In this document: positions 35,552 to 43,858 of the stretch, one piece after another
How positions within the stretch are numbered: the first letter of the stretch is position 1
Layout: every line of letters starts with the position of its first letter
NCBI GenBank assembly: GCA_018780805.1
Contig: JADMJD010000018.1
Coordinates: 24,399 to 88,398 of the forward strand
DNA: 64,000 nucleotides
From: Rubrivivax sp.
GTDB taxonomy: Bacteria; Pseudomonadota; Gammaproteobacteria; Burkholderiales; Burkholderiaceae_C
Direction of reading: 5' to 3'
Position numbers and translations under genes: made by a program
Notes under the pieces: model-generated
Databases searched by the model: none
What the model saw: only the letters and a program-made list of their open reading frames with translations
Told to the model about the DNA's origin: nothing

Positions 35552-36556
35552 TCACTGCACTGCGGCGACCATCGCCGCCACACGCGGGCCCATGGCCTCG
35601 GGCTGCAGTTGCACCTCCGGGTGGGCGCGGGCATAAACACGGAAGAGTTCGTCGGCAAAGGCCGGGCCGATGTCGTCCACGCCGCTGAAATCCAGCCTGG
35701 CACCGCGGAACTGCGCCAGCCGGGCCGTCACCCGCCGCGCCTGGGCCCGTGACTCCAGGCCCACCATCGGGCCGGTCAGCAGGCGCAGCGGCACCTCGGT
35801 CTGCTCGAAGCCATAACCTTGAGCGGCCTGCGCACGCAGCACTTCGTCCAGTGTGCGTGGTGTGTCCAGTGCGATGGCGAGGAAGATCGACGTGCCTGGC
35901 CGCCCCAGTGCGCGCACGGGTGACCAGCCACTGCGCCCGGGCCGGCGCTGGAAGGCCTGCTGGTTGGCATGCAGGTCGAAGATGTCGGCCGCGCGCGCGA
36001 CGAAAAACAGGCCGTGGCCGCAGTGCCGGTCGGGCATCGAGCTGAGCTTGCCTTTGCCCAGCTCCAGCATCGCGAGCTTCGGGTCGCCGATCTGCCAGCT
36101 CTGTTCGATGCGGTCGAAGATGCCGCAGCCGTCGTCCGACACCAGCAACTGCAGGTGCATCGCGGTCTGGCGCACCGACACCGTGACACCCTGGCCCCCG
36201 CTGTGGTCGATGGCGTTGTTGAGCAGCTCGGTGAAAGCATGCTGGGCCAGCCGGGCCACGTTGGGCTGCAGCGCCAGATGGGGGGCGAAGTCGCGTGCCC
36301 AGGGCAGGTCTTCCTGCAGGCCGGCGAGCGCGTAGGTCTGCACCACCTGGCGCAAGGCGCCGGGTTGCCAATGGGGCTTGCGCGCGCTGCCGCTGACGCT
36401 GAGCCATTGCGCATCGACCAGCGCATTCAACAGCTTTCGGGCGCGCCGCCGGCTGATGCTTTGGCGATGCATCACGTGGGCGATCAGATCGTCGCCATGC
36501 GCCTGGGCGGCGGCGGTGATCCAGGTGGTGGCGGACGCGAGGCTGTTGCGCGGCAT
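35552..36556 (-). CDS. HATPase / STAS-like (DUF4325) regulatory protein
   Basis: A 334-residue cytosolic protein. An N-terminal HTH-like segment (ISRRRARKLLNALVDAQW) comes first. An HATPase fold follows, with N box LLNNAIDHSGG (about 118-128), SDDGCGIFDRI and GHGLFFVARAADIF. A C-terminal STAS-like DUF4325 domain ends it (LDFSGVDDIGPAFADELFRVYAR). No DHp or TM region is present, so it is an anti-sigma/anti-anti-sigma-like switch rather than a classical kinase. ATG 36556 has a GGGGAG ribosome site. It is convergent with pyk and divergent from fba. Target unknown. Confidence 0.78.
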   Translation of the reverse strand: MPRNSLASATTWITAAAQAHGDDLIAHVMHRQSISRRRARKLLNALVDAQWLSVSGSARKPHWQPGALRQVVQTYALAGLQEDLPWARDFAPHLALQPNVARLAQHAFTELLNNAIDHSGGQGVTVSVRQTAMHLQLLVSDDGCGIFDRIEQSWQIGDPKLAMLELGKGKLSSMPDRHCGHGLFFVARAADIFDLHANQQAFQRRPGRSGWSPVRALGRPGTSIFLAIALDTPRTLDEVLRAQAAQGYGFEQTEVPLRLLTGPMVGLESRAQARRVTARLAQFRGARLDFSGVDDIGPAFADELFRVYARAHPEVQLQPEAMGPRVAAMVAAVQ

Positions 36557-36683
36557 GGCAGGAACTCCCCGCAGCGGAGAAATGAGCTGCAGTCCGCGAA
36601 GTGTGGTCGGCCCAGCCGTGAACCTGAGCGCAAAAAGCGGCGGCAAATGCCGCCATTTCCGGGGGTCATGGTGGCCACGTCGA

Positions 36684-36689
36684 TAGAAT
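36684..36689 (+). promoter_or_regulatory. Candidate -10 box for fba
   Basis: TAGAAT lies 55 nt before the fba start codon in the 188-bp divergent gap, in a locally AT-richer stretch. Confidence 0.4.
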
Positions 36690-36744
36690 TCATCGCAGTT
36701 ACAGCCCCACTACAGGGCGCGCCAATACCCCTCAGGAGATTCAC

Positions 36745-37812
36745 ATGCCCCTTGTTTCCATGCGCCAGCTGCTGGACCACGCCGCCGAGAACGGCTACGG
36801 CATCCCGGCTTTCAACGTCAACAACCTGGAGCAGGTGCAGGCCGTGATGACGGCCGCCGCCGAGGTGGGTGCCCCGGTGATCCTGCAGGCCAGTGCCGGC
36901 GCGCGCAAGTACGCCGGCGAGCCTTTCATCAAGCACCTGATCCAGGCCGCGCTGGAACAGTGGCCGCAGGTCCCGCTGGTGATGCACCAGGACCATGGCC
37001 AGAGCCCCGAGGTGTGCCGCGGCGCCATCGGCCTGGGTTTCAGCTCGGTGATGATGGATGGCAGTCTGGAAGCCGACGGCAAGAGCATCGCCAGCTACGA
37101 GTACAACGTCGACGTCACCCGCCAGGTGGTGGACATGGCGCACGCCCTGGGCGTGACGGTGGAAGGTGAGCTGGGTTGCCTGGGCAGCCTGGAGACCATG
37201 CGTGGCGACAAGGAAGACGGTCACGGCACCGACGCCACCATGACCCGCGAGCAACTGCTGACCGACCCCGAGCAGGCGGCCGACTTTGTGCGTCGCACGC
37301 AACTGGATGCGCTGGCCATCGCCATCGGCACCAGCCACGGCGCCTACAAATTCACCCGCAAGCCCACGGGCGACATCCTGGCGATCGACCGCATCAAGGA
37401 GATCCACCGCCGCATCCCGAACACCCACCTGGTGATGCACGGCAGCTCCAGCGTGCCGCAGGACCTGCTGGCGACCATCCGCCAATACGGTGGTGCGATG
37501 AAGGAGACTTACGGCGTGCCGGTGGAAGAGATCCAGGAAGCCATCAAACACGGCGTGCGCAAGATCAACATCGACACCGACATCCGGCTGGCGATGACGG
37601 GTGCGATCCGCCAGTACATGGCGGAGAACCCGGACAAGTTCGACCCGCGCGACTACTTGAAACCGGCACGCGAAGCCGCGAAGAAGATCTGTCGCCAGCG
37701 TTACCTGGAGTTTGGCTGTGAGGGCCAGGCCGGCAAGATCAAGGCGCAGGACCTGCCGACGGTGGCGCAGCGCTACGCGCGCGGAGAGCTGGCGATGGTG
37801 GTGGCCGGCTGA
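36745..37812 (+). CDS. fba: Class II fructose-bisphosphate aldolase
   Basis: A 355-residue zinc-dependent aldolase of glycolysis, gluconeogenesis and the Calvin cycle (also called CbbA). Motifs: [32 protein letters not shown] (catalytic and metal ligands), [33 protein letters not shown] and [13 protein letters not shown] ribosome site (CAGGAG) lies upstream of ATG 36745. A strong terminator follows it. Confidence 0.97.
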   Translation: MPLVSMRQLLDHAAENGYGIPAFNVNNLEQVQAVMTAAAEVGAPVILQASAGARKYAGEPFIKHLIQAALEQWPQVPLVMHQDHGQSPEVCRGAIGLGFSSVMMDGSLEADGKSIASYEYNVDVTRQVVDMAHALGVTVEGELGCLGSLETMRGDKEDGHGTDATMTREQLLTDPEQAADFVRRTQLDALAIAIGTSHGAYKFTRKPTGDILAIDRIKEIHRRIPNTHLVMHGSSSVPQDLLATIRQYGGAMKETYGVPVEEIQEAIKHGVRKINIDTDIRLAMTGAIRQYMAENPDKFDPRDYLKPAREAAKKICRQRYLEFGCEGQAGKIKAQDLPTVAQRYARGELAMVVAG

Positions 37813-37834
37813 CAGCCACAGCACCTCGCCGCAC

Positions 37835-37865
37835 GGGCCGCTGAAGCGGCCCTTTTTGTTTTTTT
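37835..37865 (+). terminator. Rho-independent terminator after fba
   Basis: GGGCCGC-TGAA-GCGGCCC, a perfect 7-bp GC stem (37835-37852), is followed by a long T-rich tract (37853-37865). It begins 22 nt after the fba stop. It is the clearest intrinsic terminator in the window. Confidence 0.93.
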
Positions 37866-37914
37866 GTGCGCGACACTTGCGGCTGGATTTCCAGCGGCCA
37901 CCCGGACCCTTGCC

Positions 37915-38778
37915 ATGACCACCACGACCACGCTCTTCGAGACCAGCCTGCACTCCCTGCCCCTGCTGCACCGCGGCAAGGTGCGCGACAACTACGCGGT
38001 CGGCGACGACCGCATCCTGATGATCGCGACCGACCGCATCTCGGCCTTCGACGTGGTGATGGCCGACCCGATCCCGGGCAAAGGCGAGATCCTGACCCAG
38101 ATGGCCTTGTTCTGGTTCAAGAAGCTGGAGCACATCATGCCCAACCACCTGACCGGCGAGGCCCCGGAATCGGTGGTAGCCCCGGACGAACTGGACCAGG
38201 TGCGAGGCCGTGCGATGCTGGTCAAACGCCTGAAACCCATTCCCATCGAAGCCGTGGTGCGCGGTTATCTGGCCGGGTCGGGCTGGAAGGAATACCAAGC
38301 CACCGGCACGGTGTGTGGTGTGGCCCTGCCGCCGGGTCTGGAGAAGGGCAGCCGTTTGCCCGAGCCGATCTTCACACCGGCCACCAAGGCCGAGGCCGGC
38401 GAACACGACGAGAACATCGACTTCGCGACGATGGAGCGGACCATTGGCAGCGACTTGGCGCACCAGGTACGCAGCGCCGCGTTGCAACTCTATGCAGCTG
38501 CGTCTGAATACGCGCTGACACGTGGTGTCATCGTGGCCGATACAAAATTCGAGTTCGGTTTGGATTTGTCAGGTCAACTGACGGTGATGGACGAAATGCT
38601 GACGCCGGATTCTTCTAGGTTGTGGGTTGCAATTGAAAAATATAAACCTTTGGACAAACAGCCTCTACGTGACTGGTTGACGAATAATTCACAGCCCGGT
38701 CGAGTTGTTAGATTGCCTCTGACTGTTGTGGAATCTATCGAAGTCACATATAAATCAGCTCTTCTTAGAATAGTTTGA
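37915..38778 (+). CDS. purC: SAICAR synthase PurC, with AT-rich divergent 3' end
   Basis: A 287-residue phosphoribosylaminoimidazole-succinocarboxamide synthase of purine synthesis. [37 protein letters not shown] and [10 protein letters not shown] identify it. ATG 37915 gives the usual N-terminus. From about 38480 base composition falls sharply to AT-rich, and the C-terminus ([20 protein letters not shown] onward) lacks the usual ADQY...PPSFDKQ loop, so the protein is a few residues shorter than relatives. The frame stays open, and functional Asp/Ser residues (LTPDSSR) remain. The 3' third appears to come from a different donor than the 5' part (inference). Confidence 0.93.
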   Translation: MTTTTTLFETSLHSLPLLHRGKVRDNYAVGDDRILMIATDRISAFDVVMADPIPGKGEILTQMALFWFKKLEHIMPNHLTGEAPESVVAPDELDQVRGRAMLVKRLKPIPIEAVVRGYLAGSGWKEYQATGTVCGVALPPGLEKGSRLPEPIFTPATKAEAGEHDENIDFATMERTIGSDLAHQVRSAALQLYAAASEYALTRGVIVADTKFEFGLDLSGQLTVMDEMLTPDSSRLWVAIEKYKPLDKQPLRDWLTNNSQPGRVVRLPLTVVESIEVTYKSALLRIV

Positions 38779-39960
38779 TGAAGCAACCATGAGTGACTAC
38801 GCCACGGCAAGCTCAGCTTTGATGGACGCGTTACGTAAAGCTCAAATGGGTGATGTTACAGGCGCAGAGCAAACTGTTCAATTTGTTCGCGCCACTTGGA
38901 TTGTCGCGGATTCGCCAGAGTTAATGGTTGATCTGATGATTGTCGAGGGTATCTGTGGATTTTATTCCGATAGAGTTGATTATGCAAAGGATCGCATAGC
39001 TCGGGCGCTTGCTGTAGCAAAGGTTTCTCGGCGTAGTGAATGTATTTACGCCGCATCAGCTTGGCTTGCGTATCTAAAGTTGGTCGACGGGGACATGCGT
39101 TTGGCCGCTGATGTTGTAATTGCGGGCTGCAGTAGTCGTCCACCGAATGTCTCGCCTTTGGCGGAGTTCCGTTGTTCAAGCATATTGGCTGTCTTGTTTG
39201 AGTATTTTGGCGCCTCGACTGTGGCTGCGGGTTGGTTTGCGTATACGAGAGCCGTTGCTCTAGAGACCAACCTGCCAGGTACCTTTAGTTCGGTTATATA
39301 CAATATGGCGGTTGCTCGAATCAATGCTTCGCAGTTGGCTAAAATTCGTAGTGAAAAATTCGAAGATAAGATCGAATTAAACCTCTTGCTCGCTAAATCG
39401 GCGTCAAATTACGATGATATAAGAAACATCCATGTCCTTGATCCTTTGCATTATTTGATTCAGGCACAGGCATTGTACTTGTGTGGTCAGGTTTCGTTGG
39501 CAATCGAGACTGTTACTAAATTCTTGACTAAGTCAAGCGGAGTTCTGGATCGATTTAAAATCCGAGGGGAGCTTGATCTTTTGAGGTATCAAATATCGGG
39601 CCAAATATGTCCTAATATAAACAATATCAGAAGACTTCAAGTTTTATCTTCGATTTTTCAGTCTGATGCTGATCAAGCAATTGCAAAGCATGTGCTTGCT
39701 GAAGGTTTCAGTATTTTGGGTGAAAATGCTGTTGCATCTCAATTGAGATTTGAAGTTGATTGCCACTTGCATCTCCATCAGGACATGTGTAAATCGATAT
39801 TGAGTGATTTTGAGGGCGCAGGATTGTTTTTTTTTCCAAATATCGACAAATAAACAAATATTATGATGGACAAGTTTTGTGATTTTCCGGTGATTTCGAT
39901 TGTAATGGGTTCAGTTTCTGATTGGCCTGTCCTGAATTTTTCGTGCTCTTTCTTGACGAA
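38480..39960. other. Low-GC patch replacing the purC end, a novel gene and the purE start
   Basis: About 1.5 kb with clearly lower GC and T/A-ending codons, bounded inside two core genes. It contains the last ~100 codons of purC, an orphan gene and the first ~30 codons of purE; both flanking enzymes stay in frame. No integrase, IS end or direct repeat is visible. Acquisition by homologous recombination within purC and purE is inferred. Confidence 0.75.
38789..39853 (+). CDS. Orphan helical-repeat protein in the purine operon
   Basis: A 354-residue protein of low-GC codon use, lying 10 bp after purC and 9 bp before purE. It is mostly alpha-helical with TPR-like pairs (for example GAEQTVQFVRATWIVADSP and LYLCGQVSLAIETVTKFL), and without signal peptide, TM segment or catalytic motif that I recognise. 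No clear DNA-binding motif is seen. It ends in GLFFFPNIDK, over a run of nine T. The base composition matches the purC and purE ends around it, so all came in together. Function unknown; helical repeats suggest protein binding. Confidence 0.7.
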   Translation: MSDYATASSALMDALRKAQMGDVTGAEQTVQFVRATWIVADSPELMVDLMIVEGICGFYSDRVDYAKDRIARALAVAKVSRRSECIYAASAWLAYLKLVDGDMRLAADVVIAGCSSRPPNVSPLAEFRCSSILAVLFEYFGASTVAAGWFAYTRAVALETNLPGTFSSVIYNMAVARINASQLAKIRSEKFEDKIELNLLLAKSASNYDDIRNIHVLDPLHYLIQAQALYLCGQVSLAIETVTKFLTKSSGVLDRFKIRGELDLLRYQISGQICPNINNIRRLQVLSSIFQSDADQAIAKHVLAEGFSILGENAVASQLRFEVDCHLHLHQDMCKSILSDFEGAGLFFFPNIDK

Positions 39961-40369
39961 ATTCGCAATCCCCCACGAAACCGCTGTCCTCTCCGCCCAT
40001 CGCATGCCCGACGACATGTTTCGCTTCGCCGAGGCGGCGGCCGGGCGGGGGATCCGGGCCATCATTGCGGGCGCGGGGGGGGCGGCCCATTTGCCGGGGA
40101 TGATTGCGGCCAAGACCACGGTGCCGGTGCTCGGTGTACCCATCCCCAGCAAACACCTGCAGGGCGTAGATTCGCTGTATTCGATCGTGCAGATGCCCAA
40201 GGGCATTCCAGTGGCTACTTTTGCCATCGGTGAAGCGGGCGCCGTGAACGCCGCCTTGTTTGCCGTGGCGATGCTGGCGCACGACGACCCCGCCCTGCAC
40301 CAGAAACTGCTGGACTACCGCCAAGAGCAGACCGAGGCCGCCCGTGCCATGAACCAGGACCTGACGTGA
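39863..40369 (+). CDS. purE: N5-CAIR mutase PurE, with AT-rich divergent 5' end
   Basis: A 168-residue class I PurE converting N5-CAIR to CAIR. MGSVSDW (normally MGSxSDW), SAHRMPDDMF, AGAGGAAHLPGMIAAKT, GVPIPSKHLQG and VQMPKGIPVATFAIG are intact. Roughly the first 30 codons are AT-rich and divergent; from about 39960 the sequence is typical GC-rich. The start may be either of two tandem ATGs (39863 or 39866). No clear ribosome site is seen, so coupling to the upstream orphan gene is possible. Overlaps purK (GTGA). Confidence 0.94.
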   Translation: MMDKFCDFPVISIVMGSVSDWPVLNFSCSFLTKFAIPHETAVLSAHRMPDDMFRFAEAAAGRGIRAIIAGAGGAAHLPGMIAAKTTVPVLGVPIPSKHLQGVDSLYSIVQMPKGIPVATFAIGEAGAVNAALFAVAMLAHDDPALHQKLLDYRQEQTEAARAMNQDLT

Positions 40370-41562
40370 CGCCGATCCCCATGCTGTTGCCCGGTGCCGT
40401 TGATGCCGCCGGCCGTCCAGCCGTGCTGGGCGTGCTGGGGGGCGGGCAGTTGGGCCGCATGTTCGTGCACGCGGCGCAGCAGGCGGGTTACGCCACCGCG
40501 GTGCTGGAGCCCGACGTGGGCAGCCCGGCGGGCCTGGCGTCGAACCACCACCTGCAGGCGCCCTATGCCGACCCAGCCGCCTTGCAGGATCTGGCCGCGC
40601 GCTGTGTCGCCGTGACCACCGAGTTCGAGAATGTGCCAGCGCAGGCCCTGGCCACCCTGGCGCAGCACCTGCCAGTGGCGCCCTCGGCCGAGGCGGTGTC
40701 GGTCTGCCAGCACCGCGCCCGCGAGAAAGAGTTCTTCCAGCAGGCGGGCGTGCCCTGCGCGCCGTTTGTCGTGATCGAAACCGAGGCCGACCTGGCCCGC
40801 GTGCCGGCCACGATGTTCCCGGCCCTGTTGAAGACCGCCACCCTCGGCTACGACGGCAAGGGGCAGCTGACGGTGGCCTGCGCGGCCGACCTCCCTGCCG
40901 CCTGGGCCGCCTTGCGGCACACGGCCTGCGTGCTCGAGCAGCGCCTGCCGCTGCAACATGAGCTGAGCGTGATCGTGGCCCGGGGGCGCGACGGCCAGAG
41001 CGTGCACCTGCCGGTGCAGCAGAACCTGCACCGTGACGGCATCCTCGCCGCCACGCAGGTGCCCGCGCCAGACCTGGCCCCGGCACTGGTGGACGAAGCA
41101 CTGGCCTGTGCGCACCGCCTGGCCGATGCGCTCGGCTACGTCGGGGTGCTGTGTGTCGAGTTCTTCTCGTTGACCGACGGCCGCCTGGTGGCCAACGAGA
41201 TGGCGCCGCGCCCACACAACTCGGGCCACTACAGCATCGATGCCTGCGACCTGTCGCAGTTCGACCTGCAGGTGCGCACGCTCGCGGGCCTGCCGCTGGT
41301 GGCGCCGCGCCTGCACTCCCCGGCGGTCATGCTCAACCTGTTGGGCGACCTGTGGTTCCCGCAGGGCCCGGACCAGCCCGCCCGCACGCCCGACTGGGCC
41401 GCGGTGCTGGCTTTGCCCGGCGCGCAGCTGCACCTGTACGGCAAGGCCGACGCGCGGCCTGGCCGCAAGATGGGCCACCTGACGATCACCGCGGCCGACG
41501 CGGCCGGCGCGCGGCATACCGCGCTGCAAGCCTGCGCGTTGCTGGGCTTGCCAGCCTTCTGA
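40366..41562 (+). CDS. purK: N5-CAIR synthetase PurK (ATP-grasp)
   Basis: A 398-residue ATP-grasp enzyme converting AIR, bicarbonate and ATP to N5-CAIR. Motifs: LGVLGGGQLGRMFVHAA, TTEFENVPAQAL, EKEFFQQAGVPCAPF, LKTATLGYDGKGQ and NEMAPRPHNSGHYSIDAC. The GTG 40366 start overlaps the purE stop; ATG 40381 is an alternative. It is followed 5 bp later by tsaC. Confidence 0.96.
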   Translation: MTPIPMLLPGAVDAAGRPAVLGVLGGGQLGRMFVHAAQQAGYATAVLEPDVGSPAGLASNHHLQAPYADPAALQDLAARCVAVTTEFENVPAQALATLAQHLPVAPSAEAVSVCQHRAREKEFFQQAGVPCAPFVVIETEADLARVPATMFPALLKTATLGYDGKGQLTVACAADLPAAWAALRHTACVLEQRLPLQHELSVIVARGRDGQSVHLPVQQNLHRDGILAATQVPAPDLAPALVDEALACAHRLADALGYVGVLCVEFFSLTDGRLVANEMAPRPHNSGHYSIDACDLSQFDLQVRTLAGLPLVAPRLHSPAVMLNLLGDLWFPQGPDQPARTPDWAAVLALPGAQLHLYGKADARPGRKMGHLTITAADAAGARHTALQACALLGLPAF

Positions 41563-41567
41563 ACGTC

Positions 41568-42551
41568 ATGCCCGTGCACCCTGGTGACGACCCGGCCGCG
41601 CTGGCCAACGCCGCGCAGGCGCTGTGCGACGGTGCGTTGGTCGCCTTTCCCACCGAGACCGTGTACGGCCTGGGGGCCCGGGCCGACGACGATGCGGCGG
41701 TGGCCGGCATCTTCGCCGCCAAGGGACGGCCGAAGGACCACCCGCTGATCGTGCACGTGGTCGATGCGGGCGCCGCCGAGCACTTCAGCGCGCAGATCGG
41801 CGCTGCTGCGCGCCGCCTGATGGCGGCTTTCTGGCCGGGGCCGCTCACGCTGATCGTGCCCCGCCGCGCCGGTGTGGCCGCCGGCGCGGCGGGCGGCCAG
41901 CACAGCATCGGCCTGCGCTGTCCTGCGCACCCGGTGGCGCAAGCACTGCTTGCACGGGCTGCAGCGTTGCATGTGCACGGTGTCGCTGCGCCCAGTGCCA
42001 ACCGCTTCGGCCGTGTCAGCCCGACCCGCGCTGAACATGTCGTGGACGAGTTCGGGCCGAGCCTGCGGGTGCTGGACGGTGGGTCCTGCGCGGTTGGCAT
42101 CGAGTCCACCATCGTCGATTGCACAGCCGAGCCGCCCGCGCTGCTGCGGCCGGGCGGTGTGCCGCGCGCGGCCATCGAGGCCGTGCTCGGCCAGCCGCTG
42201 GCCGCGCCCGGCGCGCACAGCCCCCGCGCCTCGGGCACGTTGGCCTCGCACTACGCGCCGTCTGCCCGGGTGCAGCTGATGAACGCCGCCGGCCTGCACG
42301 CCGCGCTGCAACAGACCCCGCCCGCGGCCCTGGCGGCCGTGGCGGTATATTCCCGCCAGGCAGACATCCCGTCTGGCCTGGCCGCGCATCGGCGCATGCC
42401 GGACGACGCCGCCGCGGCTGCGCACGACCTGTTTGCCGTCCTGCGCGAGCTGGATGCAAGCGGTGCCACCCAGATCTGGGTGGAGCGCCCCCCGGCAGAG
42501 CCCGCATGGGATGGCGTGAACGACCGATTGCGCCGCGCTGCCGCGGCGTGA
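41568..42551 (+). CDS. tsaC: L-threonylcarbamoyladenylate synthase, Sua5 type
   Basis: A 327-residue enzyme making threonylcarbamoyl-AMP for t6A modification of tRNA at position 37. The YrdC core has FPTETVYGLGA, KGRPKDHPLIVHV, FWPGPLTLI, APSANRFGRVSPT and GIESTIVD. A linker (SGTLASHYAPSA) and a C-terminal Sua5 domain make it the long form. It is the last gene of the pur operon segment. TsaB for the same pathway is encoded at 45.3 kb. Confidence 0.95.
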   Translation: MPVHPGDDPAALANAAQALCDGALVAFPTETVYGLGARADDDAAVAGIFAAKGRPKDHPLIVHVVDAGAAEHFSAQIGAAARRLMAAFWPGPLTLIVPRRAGVAAGAAGGQHSIGLRCPAHPVAQALLARAAALHVHGVAAPSANRFGRVSPTRAEHVVDEFGPSLRVLDGGSCAVGIESTIVDCTAEPPALLRPGGVPRAAIEAVLGQPLAAPGAHSPRASGTLASHYAPSARVQLMNAAGLHAALQQTPPAALAAVAVYSRQADIPSGLAAHRRMPDDAAAAAHDLFAVLRELDASGATQIWVERPPAEPAWDGVNDRLRRAAAA

Positions 42552-42590
42552 TCACCACAGCCCGGGCCCTGGCCCGGTGGCGGAGAGACA

Positions 42591-43541
42591 ATGAACTTCC
42601 CTGGATTTCTGGCGCGGCGCGGCCGACCAGCCCTGCTGGCCGCTGCGGCCGCCCTGCTGGTGGCCTGCGGTGGGGGCACCTCGCAGGTCGAGACCTTCAC
42701 CGCGGCCCATGTCGTGGCCTTTGGTGACGAGCTGAGTGCGCTCACCACCGATGGTCGCCGCTACGGTGTCAATTCACTCACCGAGGCGGGCGCGATCGAT
42801 TGTGTGTCGCAGCCCATCTGGGTGCAGGCGGTCGCCGCGGTCTATGGCCATGTGTTTGCCGCCTGCAACCCGAACAACGTGGTCGATCCCAAGGCCATCA
42901 TGCGCGCCGCGGTGAACGCCCGCGTGGCCGACCTGCAGCTCCAGATCGACACCCACCTGGCGGCCGGCGGTTTCGGTCAGGGCGCTTTGGCCACCGTGCT
43001 GGTGGGCATGCACGATGTGCTGGACCTGTACGGCCAGTTCCCCACCCTCAGCCGTACCGAACTGCTGGCGCAGGCCCGGGTCCAGGGGGGGCTGGCGGGC
43101 CGGCAGGTCAACCGCCTGGTGGACCTGGACGTGCGCGTGCTGATCGCCACTGTGCCCGACCAGGGCCTGACGCCTTACGCCATCGCCCAGAAGGCCGCCA
43201 ACACCGACCTTGACCGCGCTGCACTGCTGAGCGACCTGACCACCGAGTTCAATGCCGGCCTGCGCACCACCATCCTGAACGACGGCCGGTTTGTCGGCCT
43301 GGTGCTGGCCGACGAGATGGTGCAGGCCATGAAGGTCTCGCCCAGCAGTTTCGGCCTGGCCAACGTCACCGGCGAAGCCTGCCTGGAGACCGCACCGGTG
43401 CCCGACTGCACCACGCTGACGCTGAACACCGGTGCCGACACCGCCAGCTGGCTCTGGGCCGACGACCTGCGTCTGGCCTACGGCGGCCAGAGCCGCCTGG
43501 GCACGCTGGCCGCCACGCGGGCGCGCGACAACCCGTTCTGA
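42591..43541 (+). CDS. SGNH-like lipoprotein with altered catalytic motif
   Basis: A 316-residue lipoprotein (lipobox LVAC, Cys26). Its beginning reads VVAFGDELSALTTDGRRYGVN, resembling the GDSL/SGNH block I, but the nucleophile Ser is replaced by Glu47. A C-terminal WADDLRLAYGGQSRLG sits where the Asp-x-x-His block would be and lacks the His. Many Burkholderiales have related exported proteins. It may be a non-enzymatic or altered-specificity SGNH fold protein (inference). Its stop abuts the stop of the convergent SemiSWEET gene (TGATCA). Confidence 0.7.
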   Translation: MNFPGFLARRGRPALLAAAAALLVACGGGTSQVETFTAAHVVAFGDELSALTTDGRRYGVNSLTEAGAIDCVSQPIWVQAVAAVYGHVFAACNPNNVVDPKAIMRAAVNARVADLQLQIDTHLAAGGFGQGALATVLVGMHDVLDLYGQFPTLSRTELLAQARVQGGLAGRQVNRLVDLDVRVLIATVPDQGLTPYAIAQKAANTDLDRAALLSDLTTEFNAGLRTTILNDGRFVGLVLADEMVQAMKVSPSSFGLANVTGEACLETAPVPDCTTLTLNTGADTASWLWADDLRLAYGGQSRLGTLAATRARDNPF

Positions 43542-43838
43542 TCAGCGGGCCTGCCGGCGCCGGCGGGCGCCGCAGTCCACCACCAGCTTGGTCACCAGGA
43601 TGGTGGCGGCCAGCAGCAACGTGAAGGCGTTGGCGATGATGATGGGCCACTCGCCCAGCCGCCAGCCGTACCACAGCCACAGCGCCACGCCAAAGGTGAA
43701 GGCGCTGTACATGCCCAGCGAGATGCCCGAGACATCGCGGGTGCGCAGCGTCAGCAGCGCCTGCGGCAAAAACGAAGCGGTTGTGCAGGTGGCGGCGGCA
43801 TAGCCCAGCCATTGCGTGGGCAGCCAATCGGGCGTCAT
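43542..43838 (-). CDS. SemiSWEET / PQ-loop membrane protein
   Basis: A 98-residue membrane protein with three helices of the SemiSWEET (MtN3/saliva) family, which dimerise to transport sugars. The PQ motif lies in SFLPQALLTLRTRDVSGISLGMY. It follows the dacB gene by 20 bp in the same direction. The start ATG 43838 gives the standard length; longer frames are shadows of dacB. The transported substrate is unknown. Confidence 0.88.
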   Translation of the reverse strand: MTPDWLPTQWLGYAAATCTTASFLPQALLTLRTRDVSGISLGMYSAFTFGVALWLWYGWRLGEWPIIIANAFTLLLAATILVTKLVVDCGARRRRQAR

Positions 43839-43858
43839 GGTCGGCAAGTCCTGAGGGG

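Noticed and set aside
38480-39960. Insertion sequence or prophage
   Set aside because: No transposase, integrase, terminal inverted repeats or target duplication could be found; only composition marks the patch.
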